Positions 9,717-17,656 of a DNA stretch of 64,000 nt are shown one piece after another. Position numbers and translations under genes: made by a program. Source of the stretch: Nitrospirae bacterium YQR-1 (lineage in GTDB: Bacteria > Nitrospirota > Thermodesulfovibrionia > Thermodesulfovibrionales > Magnetobacteriaceae); the NCBI GenBank assembly GCA_039908095.1, contig JAMOBJ010000012.1, forward strand, positions 1-64,000, read 5' to 3'. The first letter of the stretch is position 1. Each line of letters starts with the position of its first letter. The notes below the pieces were generated by a model that searched no databases, had not been told where the DNA came from, and saw only the letters and a list, made by a program, of their open reading frames with translations.

Positions 9717-10708
9717 TATGCCCAGCTTTGTTGCTTAGTTTTATAAAAAACTTGCCGCGCTGTTAAACAAGCATGGATCTGAGCTGCTACAGCACAAGCA
9801 ACGGGTGGGGGAAAAGCGTTTCCCACTTGCCGGTAAGCCTGTGTTTTTTTACCTGTGAAAACCCAATCATCTGGGAATCCTTGAAGCCGCGCTACCATAG
9901 GTATAGTAAGACGTGGTGTTCCCACAAAATTAACATCTGGAGGCTCATCGGCAATGCCGAGACCATCAACACTTAACGCGGACCATGCCTTCCTTGCACG
10001 TGTTGGCCCAAGATCAGGACCGCCATGTTTCTTTGATCCACCAACAATGGTTGGTGCTATCTCGTTAGCTTGCTCGCGCCACGACAATGCACCACGCCAG
10101 CAACGTGAAACCATAAGATCAAAAAGAGTCTCTCCCACTGTTAATGGTCTTTGTTTGTTCGGGGTCGGCCATTCGAAAGCATCCGCATATTTTTCAAGAA
10201 TTGCAACGAAAATAACACGGGGGCGGAGCTGTGGAACACCATAATCTGAGGCATTCAAAAGCCGCCAATCTGTTTTATAGCCAAGTTTGCCAATCTGGCC
10301 GGAGACATACTTCCGGTAGTCCTCAAAGATTGAATCAAGGATACCTCGTACGTTTTCGATCATAACAGCACGTGGGCGGATTTGCTCAATCAGGCGGATA
10401 GCAGCCGGAAACAAATTGCGTTCGTCGGCCTTGCCAAGCTGTTTACCTGCTTTAGAGAATGGTGGGCACGGTAACCCACCGGCAAGAAGATCTAATTTTT
10501 CAAACGGCGATCCATCAAATGTTTCAATGTCTTGTTCAAAAACTTGCCAATAAGGACGATTTAACCTGAGAGTATTGCAACAATGCTGGTCAATCTCCAC
10601 AAGTCCTTTATGTTCAAAACCGGCAAGCTCTATCCCAAGTGCCTGGCCACCACCGCCAGCGCACAACTCTAAAGAGGTAAGTGCTTTCCCTTTAATTCTG
10701 TATTTCAT
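9716..10708 (-). CDS. DNA (cytosine-5-)-methyltransferase
   Basis: 330 residues from the ATG at 10708. Motif I is SLELCAGGGGQALG (about 12-25), motif IV with the catalytic cysteine is GGLPCPPFSKAG (Cys81), motif VI is MIENVRG (about 117-122), motif VIII is RPRVIFVA and motif X is RQVGNAFPPPVA near residue 300. All catalytic motifs are intact. It methylates C5 of cytosine within a short site and protects the host from the neighbouring nuclease. An upstream in-frame TTG at 10744 is rejected because the promoter (-35 at 10739-10744, -10 at 10716-10721) lies over it. The order dcm-hnh-vsr with overlaps is one operon. Confidence 0.95.
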   Translation of the reverse strand: MKYRIKGKALTSLELCAGGGGQALGIELAGFEHKGLVEIDQHCCNTLRLNRPYWQVFEQDIETFDGSPFEKLDLLAGGLPCPPFSKAGKQLGKADERNLFPAAIRLIEQIRPRAVMIENVRGILDSIFEDYRKYVSGQIGKLGYKTDWRLLNASDYGVPQLRPRVIFVAILEKYADAFEWPTPNKQRPLTVGETLFDLMVSRCWRGALSWREQANEIAPTIVGGSKKHGGPDLGPTRARKAWSALSVDGLGIADEPPDVNFVGTPRLTIPMVARLQGFPDDWVFTGKKTQAYRQVGNAFPPPVACAVAAQIHACLTARQVFYKTKQQSWA

Positions 10709-10715
10709 TAACTGA

Positions 10716-10744
10716 ATTATGTCGAAACTTATAAACAAAGTCAA
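10716..10744 (-). promoter_or_regulatory. Predicted sigma70 promoter of the restriction-modification operon (leaderless)
   Basis: Read on the minus strand: TTGACT (10744-10739), a 17-bp spacer, then CATAAT (10721-10716). The ATG at 10708 begins 8 bases after the -10 box, where transcription would be expected to start, and no Shine-Dalgarno sequence precedes it. The methyltransferase mRNA is therefore probably leaderless or nearly so. Confidence 0.6.
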
Positions 10745-10784
10745 GAGTGAATTTTACATATCTTTCGTACATTTATGACAGATT

Positions 10785-10801
10785 GTGTCACAACTTGACA
10801 C
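10785..10801. repeat. Inverted repeat GTGTCA-N5-TGACAC upstream of the RM operon
   Basis: A perfect 6-bp dyad (10785-10790 and 10796-10801) with a 5-bp spacer lies about 45 bp upstream of the -35 box of the RM operon. Further TGACA words lie at 10776 and 10806. It could be an operator or the binding site of a regulator, but no controller (C) gene is present, so this is only a candidate. Confidence 0.35.
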
Positions 10802-10863
10802 TATTTGACAGCAACTATGCCGGCCTGCCCTATATGCATCCTGATTATTTTAGATTTTCTCTC

Positions 10864-10878
10864 TGGCATACATTGTGC
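10864..10878 (+). promoter_or_regulatory. Predicted sigma54 (-24/-12) promoter of the pilin gene
   Basis: TGGCAT starts at 10864 and TGC is at 10876-10878. The GG (10865-10866) and GC (10877-10878) are 12 bases apart, the spacing required by RpoN. The match to TGGCAC-N5-TTGC is good but not perfect. Pilin genes are commonly sigma54-dependent with PilR-type activators, so the context fits. Transcription would start near 10890 and run through the repeat at 10945-11083. Confidence 0.55.
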
Positions 10879-10944
10879 TAAATATTTATATAGTATGCTA
10901 CAATGACACTCTCAATTGGTAAAATAAACGGTTCTTTAACCGTA

Positions 10945-11083
10945 ATACCAAGTAGCAGTCAAAAGAGTAACGAGGCGGCAAGGAGAAAGCGACCTCCCCT
11001 TAACAGGGGAATCCCCTTTGGGGAGACGTCAAGGAGCTTTCGACGAAGCCAACAAAGTTAATCGAATGAATGCAACTTGGTAT
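10945..11083 (+). mobile_element. MITE-like repeat, copy R1
   Basis: About 139 bp beginning ATACCAAGTAGC and ending GCAACTTGGTAT, which form imperfect terminal inverted repeats. Inside are two adjacent hairpins: CCCCT-taac-AGGGG (10996-11009) and TCCCC-ttt-GGGGA (11012-11024). The core TACC...GGTA is flanked by TAA on both sides (10943-10945 and 11083-11085), like a 3-bp target duplication. There is no coding capacity. It lies between the predicted pilin promoter and the pilin start, so it would form most of the 5' leader of that mRNA. Nearly identical to R3 (16393-16531). Confidence 0.8.
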
Positions 11084-11111
11084 AAGCAGAGTTACATGTG
11101 GAGGATTTCTT

Positions 11112-11690
11112 ATGTTTAATGCAATGGCTTATAAAAAGACATCTGAGGGCAGCATCCGGTCAGGCAAAGGCTTCACATTGATAGAACTTTTGATAGTAAT
11201 TGCAATCATAGGAATATTGACGGCCATTGCTGTGCCGGCTTTTTTGGGACAGAGGGAAAAGGCCAAAGTAAGATCAACCGAGTTCGGAGCAAAGTCTGCT
11301 GCAACAGACATACAAGCATATCTTGACGCCTATGTCGCAGGTGAGCCCTACATAATAGTGTCAGACTCCAGCGGCAACGAGGGCTGTTTTCAGTCTAACG
11401 TATCATCAGCAAGCGGACATACTTGTAATACAGCATATAGTGTATCAAGTACAGGGACCTATCCTATCTACCCCAATGGTCTGTCAACTGTTATAACCCA
11501 CTTTATATCACACCATACATTTAAGGGAGACAGAAGCGCCTATACCGGAAATCCTCTGTTTATCTCCAGCTCCACCATTAACAGCGGCGAGGTGCTTGTA
11601 ACACCGGTAAACAGCCGTACTGTCAGCATACTTGCATATACAACAAACTTAACAAGTCCGGTGTTTAGCCAAATGGTTATTATGCGTTAA
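11112..11690 (+). CDS. Type IV prepilin (pilin or minor pilin)
   Basis: 192 residues from the ATG at 11112, which has GGAGG at 11100-11104, 7 bp upstream; a longer frame from 11070 would start inside the repeat and lacks a ribosome site. A 20-residue leader ends KGFTLIELLIVIAIIGIL: cleavage by prepilin peptidase would fall between Gly20 and Phe21, with the conserved Glu at mature position 5. The hydrophobic helix is followed by REKAKVRSTEFGAKSAATDIQ and a Ser/Thr-rich globular part with a probable disulfide (about Cys82 and Cys94). No other pilus genes are near. The TAA stop is the first bases of repeat R2. Confidence 0.9.
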   Translation: MFNAMAYKKTSEGSIRSGKGFTLIELLIVIAIIGILTAIAVPAFLGQREKAKVRSTEFGAKSAATDIQAYLDAYVAGEPYIIVSDSSGNEGCFQSNVSSASGHTCNTAYSVSSTGTYPIYPNGLSTVITHFISHHTFKGDRSAYTGNPLFISSSTINSGEVLVTPVNSRTVSILAYTTNLTSPVFSQMVIMR

Positions 11691-11812
11691 TACCAAGTTG
11701 CATTCAATCGTCTAACCTCGTTGGCTTCGTCAAAAGCTCCTGGTCTCCACTAAAGGGGAGGCCGCCGCTTTCTCCCAGCCGCCTGTGTTTACTTCTGACT
11801 ACAACTTGGTAT
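11690..11812 (-). mobile_element. MITE-like repeat, copy R2 (inverted relative to R1)
   Basis: About 123 bp starting ATACCAAGTTGCATTC and ending ACAACTTGGTAT. On the minus strand it aligns along its whole length with R1 (shared blocks GGCGGC, GGAGAAAGCG, GGAGCTTT, GACGAAGCCAAC, GAATGCAACTTGGTAT), with a shorter centre. The left end overlaps the pilin stop codon. Flanking triplets are TAA and TGA, so a target duplication is not clear here. With R1 it brackets the pilin gene in inverted orientation. Confidence 0.8.
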
Positions 11813-11841
11813 GAGGCCATACAATGGCTTCAGCAAACTCT

Positions 11842-14800
11842 TTATAGCTCAACTCCAATAGAGGCTGATACCTCTTTCAATTTCTCAAGGGCGTCTTCAA
11901 ATTCAAATCTTGAGATAAGTGCTTTTATCTGTTTAGCTACAGCCCCGGCTCCGCAAGCCGTTAGTTTTTCCGTAATACCATCCACCATGTCAGTTGCACT
12001 TGAATCGTCATCGGCAAGCAGTGCTGCAAACTTCTTTACTTCACTTGTAAATGCACTCATGTCAATTTGTGTAAGCGTACTTCCGGCAGAGACCTCTATT
12101 GATTCCTTAACGGGGGAGGACACTGCACTGGAAATTCTCAGAAGCAGGCCTTTGAGTGTTAACTCCATTGACTCTAAAGCCTGAGGGAGCTCGTCTGTCA
12201 GTCCTTTATGCAGCATTCCCTCAACAGCTGCCGCAACATCAAACATCTCATTTGCTCCGATATTGCCGGCCAATCCCTTAACAGTATGCGCCTCACGGGT
12301 TGCAGTTTCAAAATCATTGCAGGCTATAGCCGTCTTTATCCTGCTCATAACATCTGATTGTGTCTCTGCAAAACGTGTTATCAGTTTTATTAATAAACCG
12401 GCTTTCCCCCCAACACGGCTGATGGCTGTTTTTAAATCAAGGCCTGCAATATCAGGCAGGCCGTCTTCATAAGTTTTTGACAATTGTGTAATGACAGAGA
12501 TATCCACTTTTGGTTTTATCCACTGTGCTAGGGTGGTAAAGAGCTGTCCCACATCTATGGGTTTTGCTATGTGGTCGTTCATACCGGAGTGTATACATTT
12601 TTCACGGTCTCCGGCCATTGCATTGGCGGTCATGGCAATTACAGGAAGATCCTTTAAACTATCATCCTGTCTGATAGAACGAGTAGCCTCAAAACCGTCC
12701 ATAACCGGCATCTGGCAGTCCATCAAAACGGCGTCATACTTTTTGGCCTTTACTTTTTCCAGAGATTGCAGGCCATTTACGGCAACATCAACCCTAATTC
12801 CGGCCTCCTGAAGTATTTCAAGGGCTAATTCCTGATTAACCTCGTTGTCCTCGACAAGGAGCACGTATGCCCCGCTCAGTGATTTTTCGGCCAGCCGGTA
12901 ATCAGCCTGTCGCTTATGCTTGCGGGTACCATGAACAACCTCTTTACCAAGAGCCGACAGGATGCTGTCAAGCAATGTGGAGGGACTTACCGGCTTAACC
13001 AGCAGTCCGTCAATTTTTACATCAGTTGTTTGTTGTAGCAGCTCATCACGGCTATAGGCTGTAACCATGACAAAGGCCGGCGTATTGGCTAACCTTGTAT
13101 CGGAACGAATACGGCGGATTGTTTCAACTCCGTCCATCCCTGGCATGCTCCAGTCCATAAGTACAAGTCCGTATGGCATGTTTTGAAGAGCCGCCCGCTC
13201 AAGCTCAGCTATAGCCTCTGTACCGCTGCTTACGGCAGTGGATTCAAACCTCAGAGAGGTCAGCATGGTTTTGAAAATTTCCCGTGCTCTTGCATTATCA
13301 TCCACAACCAGTATGTGAAGTCCTTTAGCATCTTCAGTTGTGGCTGCTAAGTGCCTTTGTGCTGACTGAAGACCAAATTTTGCGGTAAAATAAAAAGTGC
13401 TGCCGACACCGGGCTCACTCTTTACGGCAATTTGTCCGTCCATCATCTCAACCAGCCGCTTACTGATTGTAAGTCCTAAGCCGGTGCCACCGTACTTGCG
13501 GGTCGTTGAGCTGTCAGCTTGTGAAAAAGCCTTAAAAAGCTTATTTTGTTGCTCCACACTAAGCCCAACCCCTGTGTCTGCCACACCAAAGTATAAACGC
13601 ACCCCATCAGGCTCATCGGCCTCTTTTGTAACACTTATAATAATCTCTCCCTTTTCAGTAAACTTGATGGCATTGTTTGTGAGATTAATTAATACCTGAC
13701 CCAGTCTCAGTGAATCTCCGACAAGGGCGGTAGGAACACTGGTATCTATATTAAACAGCAGTTCAAGGCCTTTTTCCTGAGCTTTTATGATTGACAGGTC
13801 GGCCAAATGCTCTAAGACATCCTCCAAAAGAAAATCGTGCCGCTCAAACTGCATTTTACCGGCTTCAATTTTAGAAAAATCGAGAATATCGTTTATTATA
13901 CCAAGCAGATTCTTTGCCGCCGATTCAACTTTTTCTATATAATTACGCTGTTTTGTGGTTAGTTCTGTTTGGAGCGCCAAATGAGACATACCGATAATGG
14001 CATTCATCGGAGTGCGAATTTCGTGGCTCATATTGGCAAGAAAATCGGATTTCATCTTTGTCGCCTCCTCGGCGATTTCTTTAGCTGCCCTTATTTCCTC
14101 CTGTGCTCTTATGAATTCAGTAATGTCCTGAGTAACTCCATACATATCGGTAGGTTTGCCATGAGCGTTTCTTATCACGTTACCAAGAGAGTGTATCCAT
14201 ACAACTATCCCATCAATCGGGCGTTTATAGGCATAAACGCTGTCATGGACGGGGATAATTCCGGCAACGGCGTCATTGAAATTCTTAAGCGCAGCATTAG
14301 CCGCCTCCTCATTGCCTTCCCGCACATGTAAAAACCAGTCATCCATGATATGGTAACGGAGGTCTGGGTTTGGAATATCACCGAATATGGCAGCCGCACG
14401 CTCTGATGAGTTGTACCATCCGGAGCCGTCAAGGGGAACATGCCAGTAGCCGGCTTTTGAAAGCGCTAGTGCAGTATCTGCAAGGAAATTTGCTTTATTA
14501 ATTGCCATCTCGCTGCGGATACGCTCGGTAATATCCCTGAAGACAACCACTATGCCAACCATAACGCCGTTTTTATAAATCGGATTAGTAGTATATTCGA
14601 CATGGAAACAGGTGCCATCCTTGCGCCACAGTACCTCATCTGTGATATTACGGCTTTTACCGTCTTGGGTAGTACGGTATATGTGGCACTCACTCCACGG
14701 ATACTCAGTGCCGTCCTCGTGGGCATAGTGGACAGCGGTGTGCATCAGTTTGCCTAGGAGTTCCTCCACAGCATATCCCAGCATTGTACCGGCGGCATTG

Positions 14801-15819
14801 TTGGCAAAAGCTACAATACCTGAGCTGTCAAGGCCGCAAATCCCATCCTTTATTGAAGAGAGAATCAGACGGCTGCGCTCCTCGATTTGCTCCAGTGCCG
14901 CCCTGCTTTCCTCCAACTCGTTCTTGCGCGCAAGTAGTTGTTGCTCGGATGCAGCCAGTGCCTGTGTCTGTGCCTGAGTTTTTTGAAGCAATTCCTGAGT
15001 TGCAATGCTACCCGATAGAATCTCCATGTTTAAAGCCACAAGTGGAAGCAGAGTATCAAGAAAAACAATCTGTTCTTCAACAAATGCCCCAAGAGTGCCA
15101 AGCTCAATAACTGCAATTACGCTATTGCGGTGCACAACAGGAACAACTGCAACGGAGGAGACAAACAAAGCGCCAGGCCCGATGTGAGTAGATACAACCT
15201 GACCGGAGGAAAACGATAATTCTCTGGTTGCCTTATCACATGCAACTTGCCCGATTACACCCTCACCCCAAGCAAAGGAGCGCATGGCAGCGGTATCACC
15301 GCAGGCATAGCCACCCACCCATTTCAGCTCTGTGCGAGCCTCATTACTAACATAATATGCCCCATAAATAATCCCCATAACAGGGGCGATTTTTGAAGTC
15401 AGCTCATTGCCAAAATCGGCATAAGTTGTACATTTTTGAAGTGACTGAGCGATCTCTGTAACAGATTCCTTCATCCATGTTTTCTTCGCTTCTTTGATAT
15501 CAATCTGCCTCAGCGCCTCAAGAGCGACGCCTATTCTGCCAAATTCATTATTTAAACCGTGATATGGAATATCATCATTTAATTTCCCTTCCGACAACCC
15601 GATAATGCTCTCATAAAACGCCTTTAGCGGGCGCTTAAGCGAACCTGTGAATAAGTATGACAGCACGATAAGTATAATGATTCCTGAGATAGCCCCAAGC
15701 TGTGGGAACCCTGAAAAACCCGTAAATAAAAAGATGGCTGTCAATATGCAGGTAAATACCATCATACGACTGGATACTGTCATGTTTTCAAAATATTTTT
15801 TTAAGTTACTATTTTTCAT
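11842..15819 (-). CDS. Hybrid sensor histidine kinase (GAF-PAS-PAS-HK-REC-REC-Hpt)
   Basis: About 1325 residues from the ATG at 15819 (a TTG lies 21 bp upstream). Numbering from that TTG: two membrane helices (about 28-65) and a HAMP-like linker; a GAF domain (about 120-275); coiled coil (280-320); PAS domains at about 320-440 and 455-575; dimerisation domain with phospho-His606 in [11 protein letters not shown]; ATPase domain with [14 protein letters not shown] and GTGLGL (about 705-825); receivers with Asp896 (VLMDWSMP) and Asp1041 (VLMDCQMP); and an Hpt domain with His1185 ([11 protein letters not shown]). All phosphorelay residues are present. The C-terminal Hpt implies passing phosphate to a separate regulator; no partner is fixed by position. 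Confidence 0.93.
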   Translation of the reverse strand: MKNSNLKKYFENMTVSSRMMVFTCILTAIFLFTGFSGFPQLGAISGIIILIVLSYLFTGSLKRPLKAFYESIIGLSEGKLNDDIPYHGLNNEFGRIGVALEALRQIDIKEAKKTWMKESVTEIAQSLQKCTTYADFGNELTSKIAPVMGIIYGAYYVSNEARTELKWVGGYACGDTAAMRSFAWGEGVIGQVACDKATRELSFSSGQVVSTHIGPGALFVSSVAVVPVVHRNSVIAVIELGTLGAFVEEQIVFLDTLLPLVALNMEILSGSIATQELLQKTQAQTQALAASEQQLLARKNELEESRAALEQIEERSRLILSSIKDGICGLDSSGIVAFANNAAGTMLGYAVEELLGKLMHTAVHYAHEDGTEYPWSECHIYRTTQDGKSRNITDEVLWRKDGTCFHVEYTTNPIYKNGVMVGIVVVFRDITERIRSEMAINKANFLADTALALSKAGYWHVPLDGSGWYNSSERAAAIFGDIPNPDLRYHIMDDWFLHVREGNEEAANAALKNFNDAVAGIIPVHDSVYAYKRPIDGIVVWIHSLGNVIRNAHGKPTDMYGVTQDITEFIRAQEEIRAAKEIAEEATKMKSDFLANMSHEIRTPMNAIIGMSHLALQTELTTKQRNYIEKVESAAKNLLGIINDILDFSKIEAGKMQFERHDFLLEDVLEHLADLSIIKAQEKGLELLFNIDTSVPTALVGDSLRLGQVLINLTNNAIKFTEKGEIIISVTKEADEPDGVRLYFGVADTGVGLSVEQQNKLFKAFSQADSSTTRKYGGTGLGLTISKRLVEMMDGQIAVKSEPGVGSTFYFTAKFGLQSAQRHLAATTEDAKGLHILVVDDNARAREIFKTMLTSLRFESTAVSSGTEAIAELERAALQNMPYGLVLMDWSMPGMDGVETIRRIRSDTRLANTPAFVMVTAYSRDELLQQTTDVKIDGLLVKPVSPSTLLDSILSALGKEVVHGTRKHKRQADYRLAEKSLSGAYVLLVEDNEVNQELALEILQEAGIRVDVAVNGLQSLEKVKAKKYDAVLMDCQMPVMDGFEATRSIRQDDSLKDLPVIAMTANAMAGDREKCIHSGMNDHIAKPIDVGQLFTTLAQWIKPKVDISVITQLSKTYEDGLPDIAGLDLKTAISRVGGKAGLLIKLITRFAETQSDVMSRIKTAIACNDFETATREAHTVKGLAGNIGANEMFDVAAAVEGMLHKGLTDELPQALESMELTLKGLLLRISSAVSSPVKESIEVSAGSTLTQIDMSAFTSEVKKFAALLADDDSSATDMVDGITEKLTACGAGAVAKQIKALISRFEFEDALEKLKEVSASIGVEL

Positions 15820-15846
15820 AGGCTTATAATAACAGCACAAAAGGTA

Positions 15847-15875
15847 TTGCGTTATTTTACAGGCTTATATATACT
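15847..15875 (+). promoter_or_regulatory. Predicted sigma70 promoter of the bacteriohemerythrin gene
   Basis: TTGCGT (15847-15852), a 17-bp spacer and TATACT (15870-15875). Transcription would start near 15882, leaving a short leader with the strong ribosome site GGGAGGG just before the ATG at 15909. Confidence 0.55.
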
Positions 15876-15908
15876 AAAGTAAAGAAAGCTGCCGAGGGAG
15901 GGTATGCA

Positions 15909-16316
15909 ATGTCATTAGTAACGTGGTCAGAGAGTTTAAGCGTACATGTAAAAGAATTTGATGGACAACATCAGAAACTTGTCCAGCTTTTAAATGATGT
16001 TTACGACGCTGTAGCCGCAAAAAAGGGTAACGATGTATTAAGAAAAGTGCTTGGTGATCTGATAGATTATACAAAGTACCATTTTGAGACTGAAGAGAAG
16101 TATATGGACACATACGGCTACCCTGAAGGTCTCAAACATAAGCAGGAGCACAAGGATTTAACAGATAAGGTGTTGGATTTCCATGGTAAGTTTGTAGCAG
16201 GTAAGGCTATTGTGGATATCCTAGTGATGAACTTCCTTCAGGAGTGGCTGGTAAAACATATCCTTGACAGCGATAAAAAATATGGCCTTTATTTAAACAC
16301 CAAAGGAGTATCGTAA
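15909..16316 (+). CDS. Bacteriohemerythrin
   Basis: 135 residues, the normal length for a single-domain hemerythrin. The seven ligands of the non-heme di-iron O2 site are all visible: His21 (DGQHQKL), His58 and Glu62 (HFETEE), His77 and His81 (HKQEH), His117 (WLVKHIL) and Asp122 (SDKKY). It starts MSLVTWSESLSV, typical of the family. Such proteins bind oxygen for sensing, storage or delivery and are common in microaerophilic motile bacteria. It is divergent from the large hybrid kinase, with about 90 bp between starts, and is probably transcribed alone, since a repeat element and a new promoter follow. Confidence 0.95.
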   Translation: MSLVTWSESLSVHVKEFDGQHQKLVQLLNDVYDAVAAKKGNDVLRKVLGDLIDYTKYHFETEEKYMDTYGYPEGLKHKQEHKDLTDKVLDFHGKFVAGKAIVDILVMNFLQEWLVKHILDSDKKYGLYLNTKGVS

Positions 16317-16392
16317 CGAGAATAATATAAAACAAAACACCGGTGTCGGAATATTTTTATTCAACCTGAAGATGCTTCTGCGTGGAGATATT

Positions 16393-16531
16393 ATACCAAG
16401 TAGCAGTCAAAAGAGTAACGAGGCGGCAAGGAGAAAGCGACCTCCCCTCATAGGGGAATCCCCTTTAGGGGAGACGTCAAGGAGCTTTCGACGATGCCAA
16501 CAAAGTTAATCGAATGAATGCAACTTGGTAT
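16393..16531 (+). mobile_element. MITE-like repeat, copy R3
   Basis: About 139 bp, nearly identical to R1 and in the same orientation, from ATACCAAGTAGCAG to GCAACTTGGTAT. It differs from R1 at a few central positions (for example CTCATAGGGG instead of CTTAACAGGGG), which keep the hairpin. The core TACC...GGTA is flanked by TTA on both sides (16391-16393 and 16531-16533), as expected for a 3-bp target duplication. It occupies most of the 430-bp gap between the hemerythrin gene and the gene at 16750. Confidence 0.8.
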
Positions 16532-16632
16532 TAAGTCTGCGGGTTATTCAATATTCTATTCACTACAGCAAAACTGTAATATAGAAATATCCATAAATGT
16601 ATTATGGCTAACAAAGGCAAAAAAAATAAAAC

Positions 16633-16661
16633 TTGACATTTTTTCGGCTTTTTGGTAGTCT
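16633..16661 (+). promoter_or_regulatory. Possible promoter upstream of the 16750 operon
   Basis: A perfect TTGACA (16633-16638) followed after 17 bp by TAGTCT (16656-16661), a weak -10 box. A better -10 (TACAAT, 16662-16667) is too far away (23 bp). Proposed mainly because no other candidate was found after R3. Confidence 0.3.
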
Positions 16662-16749
16662 TACAATCGGCATTCGTAAAATTCCATTTTGATAGCGGCA
16701 AAATTCTCAGTTTATGAGATAATATAAAGTATCTTAACAGGAGGAGTTT

Positions 16750-17214
16750 ATGTCAAAAAAAATGACAGGGCAGTTTGATGATTTGATTGAAATGGCGGCA
16801 CAGTTTGTACAAAAACAAAAAGGAGTGTGGGACCACACTGCATGGACCGATTTCTTAGCCGAGGCAAAAGCAATGGGCTATGAGATAAACGATGAGTTGA
16901 AGGCCTATCTCGGTTCTTTACTTGACTCTATGAAGAAAGTTTACAATGCTGCAATTGCAACTGAAAGCATATCCAAGCTGATGACAGGGATGGCGGAAAA
17001 CACAGTTGATTTCATGAAAAAAACTAAAGGTGTATGGGACCACGATGGCTGGCAGAGCTACCTTAAAGACATTCAGAAAAAGGGCCTTGATTTAAACGAT
17101 GAAACAACCAAATACCTTGGTGGTGTGCTGGAGGCTTCAAAAGAACTATATACATTTCCCCCGATTGCAAACAAGATGATGGCTAAAGCTGCAAAGAAAT
17201 CAAAAGAAGCTTAA
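16750..17214 (+). CDS. Uncharacterised small protein made of two copies of one helical module
   Basis: 154 residues with no signal peptide or membrane segment and many Lys, Asp and Glu. The two halves are clearly homologous: KGVWDHTAWTDFLAEAKAMG (about 25-44) matches KGVWDHDGWQSYLKDIQKKG (about 97-116), followed in both by a NDE..., YLG.LL and K-x-x-Y pattern. This internal duplication of about 60 residues implies two equivalent helical domains. I recognise no family and assign no function. It has a strong ribosome site (AGGAGG) and its TAA overlaps the ATG of the lipoprotein gene, so the two are coupled and may work together. Confidence 0.8.
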   Translation: MSKKMTGQFDDLIEMAAQFVQKQKGVWDHTAWTDFLAEAKAMGYEINDELKAYLGSLLDSMKKVYNAAIATESISKLMTGMAENTVDFMKKTKGVWDHDGWQSYLKDIQKKGLDLNDETTKYLGGVLEASKELYTFPPIANKMMAKAAKKSKEA

Positions 17215-17531
17215 TGAAGTTAATCAGTGTTGTTATAGTTTGCTTGTTGCTGCCGGTTGTTTTTGCAGGGTGTGGATACATTTCCGACGGACCCTCAGGA
17301 TGGGCGGTAAATAATGTGAAGATGCCTGTAGCCAAAGGCCCTGCCATCAGCGGCTATAAAGAAGGAAAAGGATGCATCTATGCTGCCTTTGGTATGATCT
17401 CTGTCGGAGATGCTTCAATAGAAAATGCTATGAGAGCCGGCGCCATAAAAGAAGTATATACCATTGATACTCTTACTCAAAGTTTTTTTGGCACTTACAC
17501 CAGACAGTGCACCATTGTTATCGGCAATTAA
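17214..17531 (+). CDS. TRL-like family lipoprotein
   Basis: 105 residues. A signal sequence (about 1-18) ends with the lipobox VFAGC, so Cys20 should be lipidated and the protein anchored in the inner or outer membrane. The mature part matches the TRL-type pattern: KGCIYAAFGMISVGDASIENAMRAGAIKEVYTID, then FGTYTRQCTIVIGN. The role of TRL-like proteins is poorly known; they are small periplasmic or outer-membrane lipoproteins. The start overlaps the stop of the duplicated-module protein (TAATG). Confidence 0.8.
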   Translation: MKLISVVIVCLLLPVVFAGCGYISDGPSGWAVNNVKMPVAKGPAISGYKEGKGCIYAAFGMISVGDASIENAMRAGAIKEVYTIDTLTQSFFGTYTRQCTIVIGN

Positions 17532-17548
17532 AAAACGGCAAATATATG

Positions 17549-17629
17549 ATGAGCCGGTTTGATACCGGAGTCTGAGAGCAAGGGTAAAGCTATTGGAGCA
17601 GGTGGTTTTTCCCTTGCGCAACGGCTCAT
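17549..17629. other. Structured intergenic element between convergent genes
   Basis: Nested inverted repeats: ATGAGCCG (17549-17556) with CGGCTCAT (17622-17629); GCAAGGG (17578-17584) with CCCTTGC (17611-17617); and a small hairpin CCGGT-ttgat-ACCGG overlapping the first arm. It lies between the lipoprotein and response-regulator stop codons, so it could be a bidirectional terminator or processing element, but there is no T-run after the stems. It does not match a riboswitch that I recognise. Confidence 0.4.
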
Positions 17630-17656
17630 GCTCCAAAACAGAGCTTCACGAAACAC

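Noticed and set aside
10945..11083. Integron attC-like site
   Set aside because: The core has TAAC and GTTA-like ends, but there is no integrase or cassette array, and the copies have transposon-like ends and TTA/TAA flanks.
11070..11111. A longer start for the pilin at 11070
   Set aside because: It begins inside the repeat R1 and lacks a ribosome site, whereas the ATG at 11112 has GGAGG at ideal spacing and gives a normal prepilin leader.
10945..16531. CRISPR array from the recurring repeats
   Set aside because: Copies are far apart, in both orientations, 120-140 bp long and without regular spacers; no cas genes are present.
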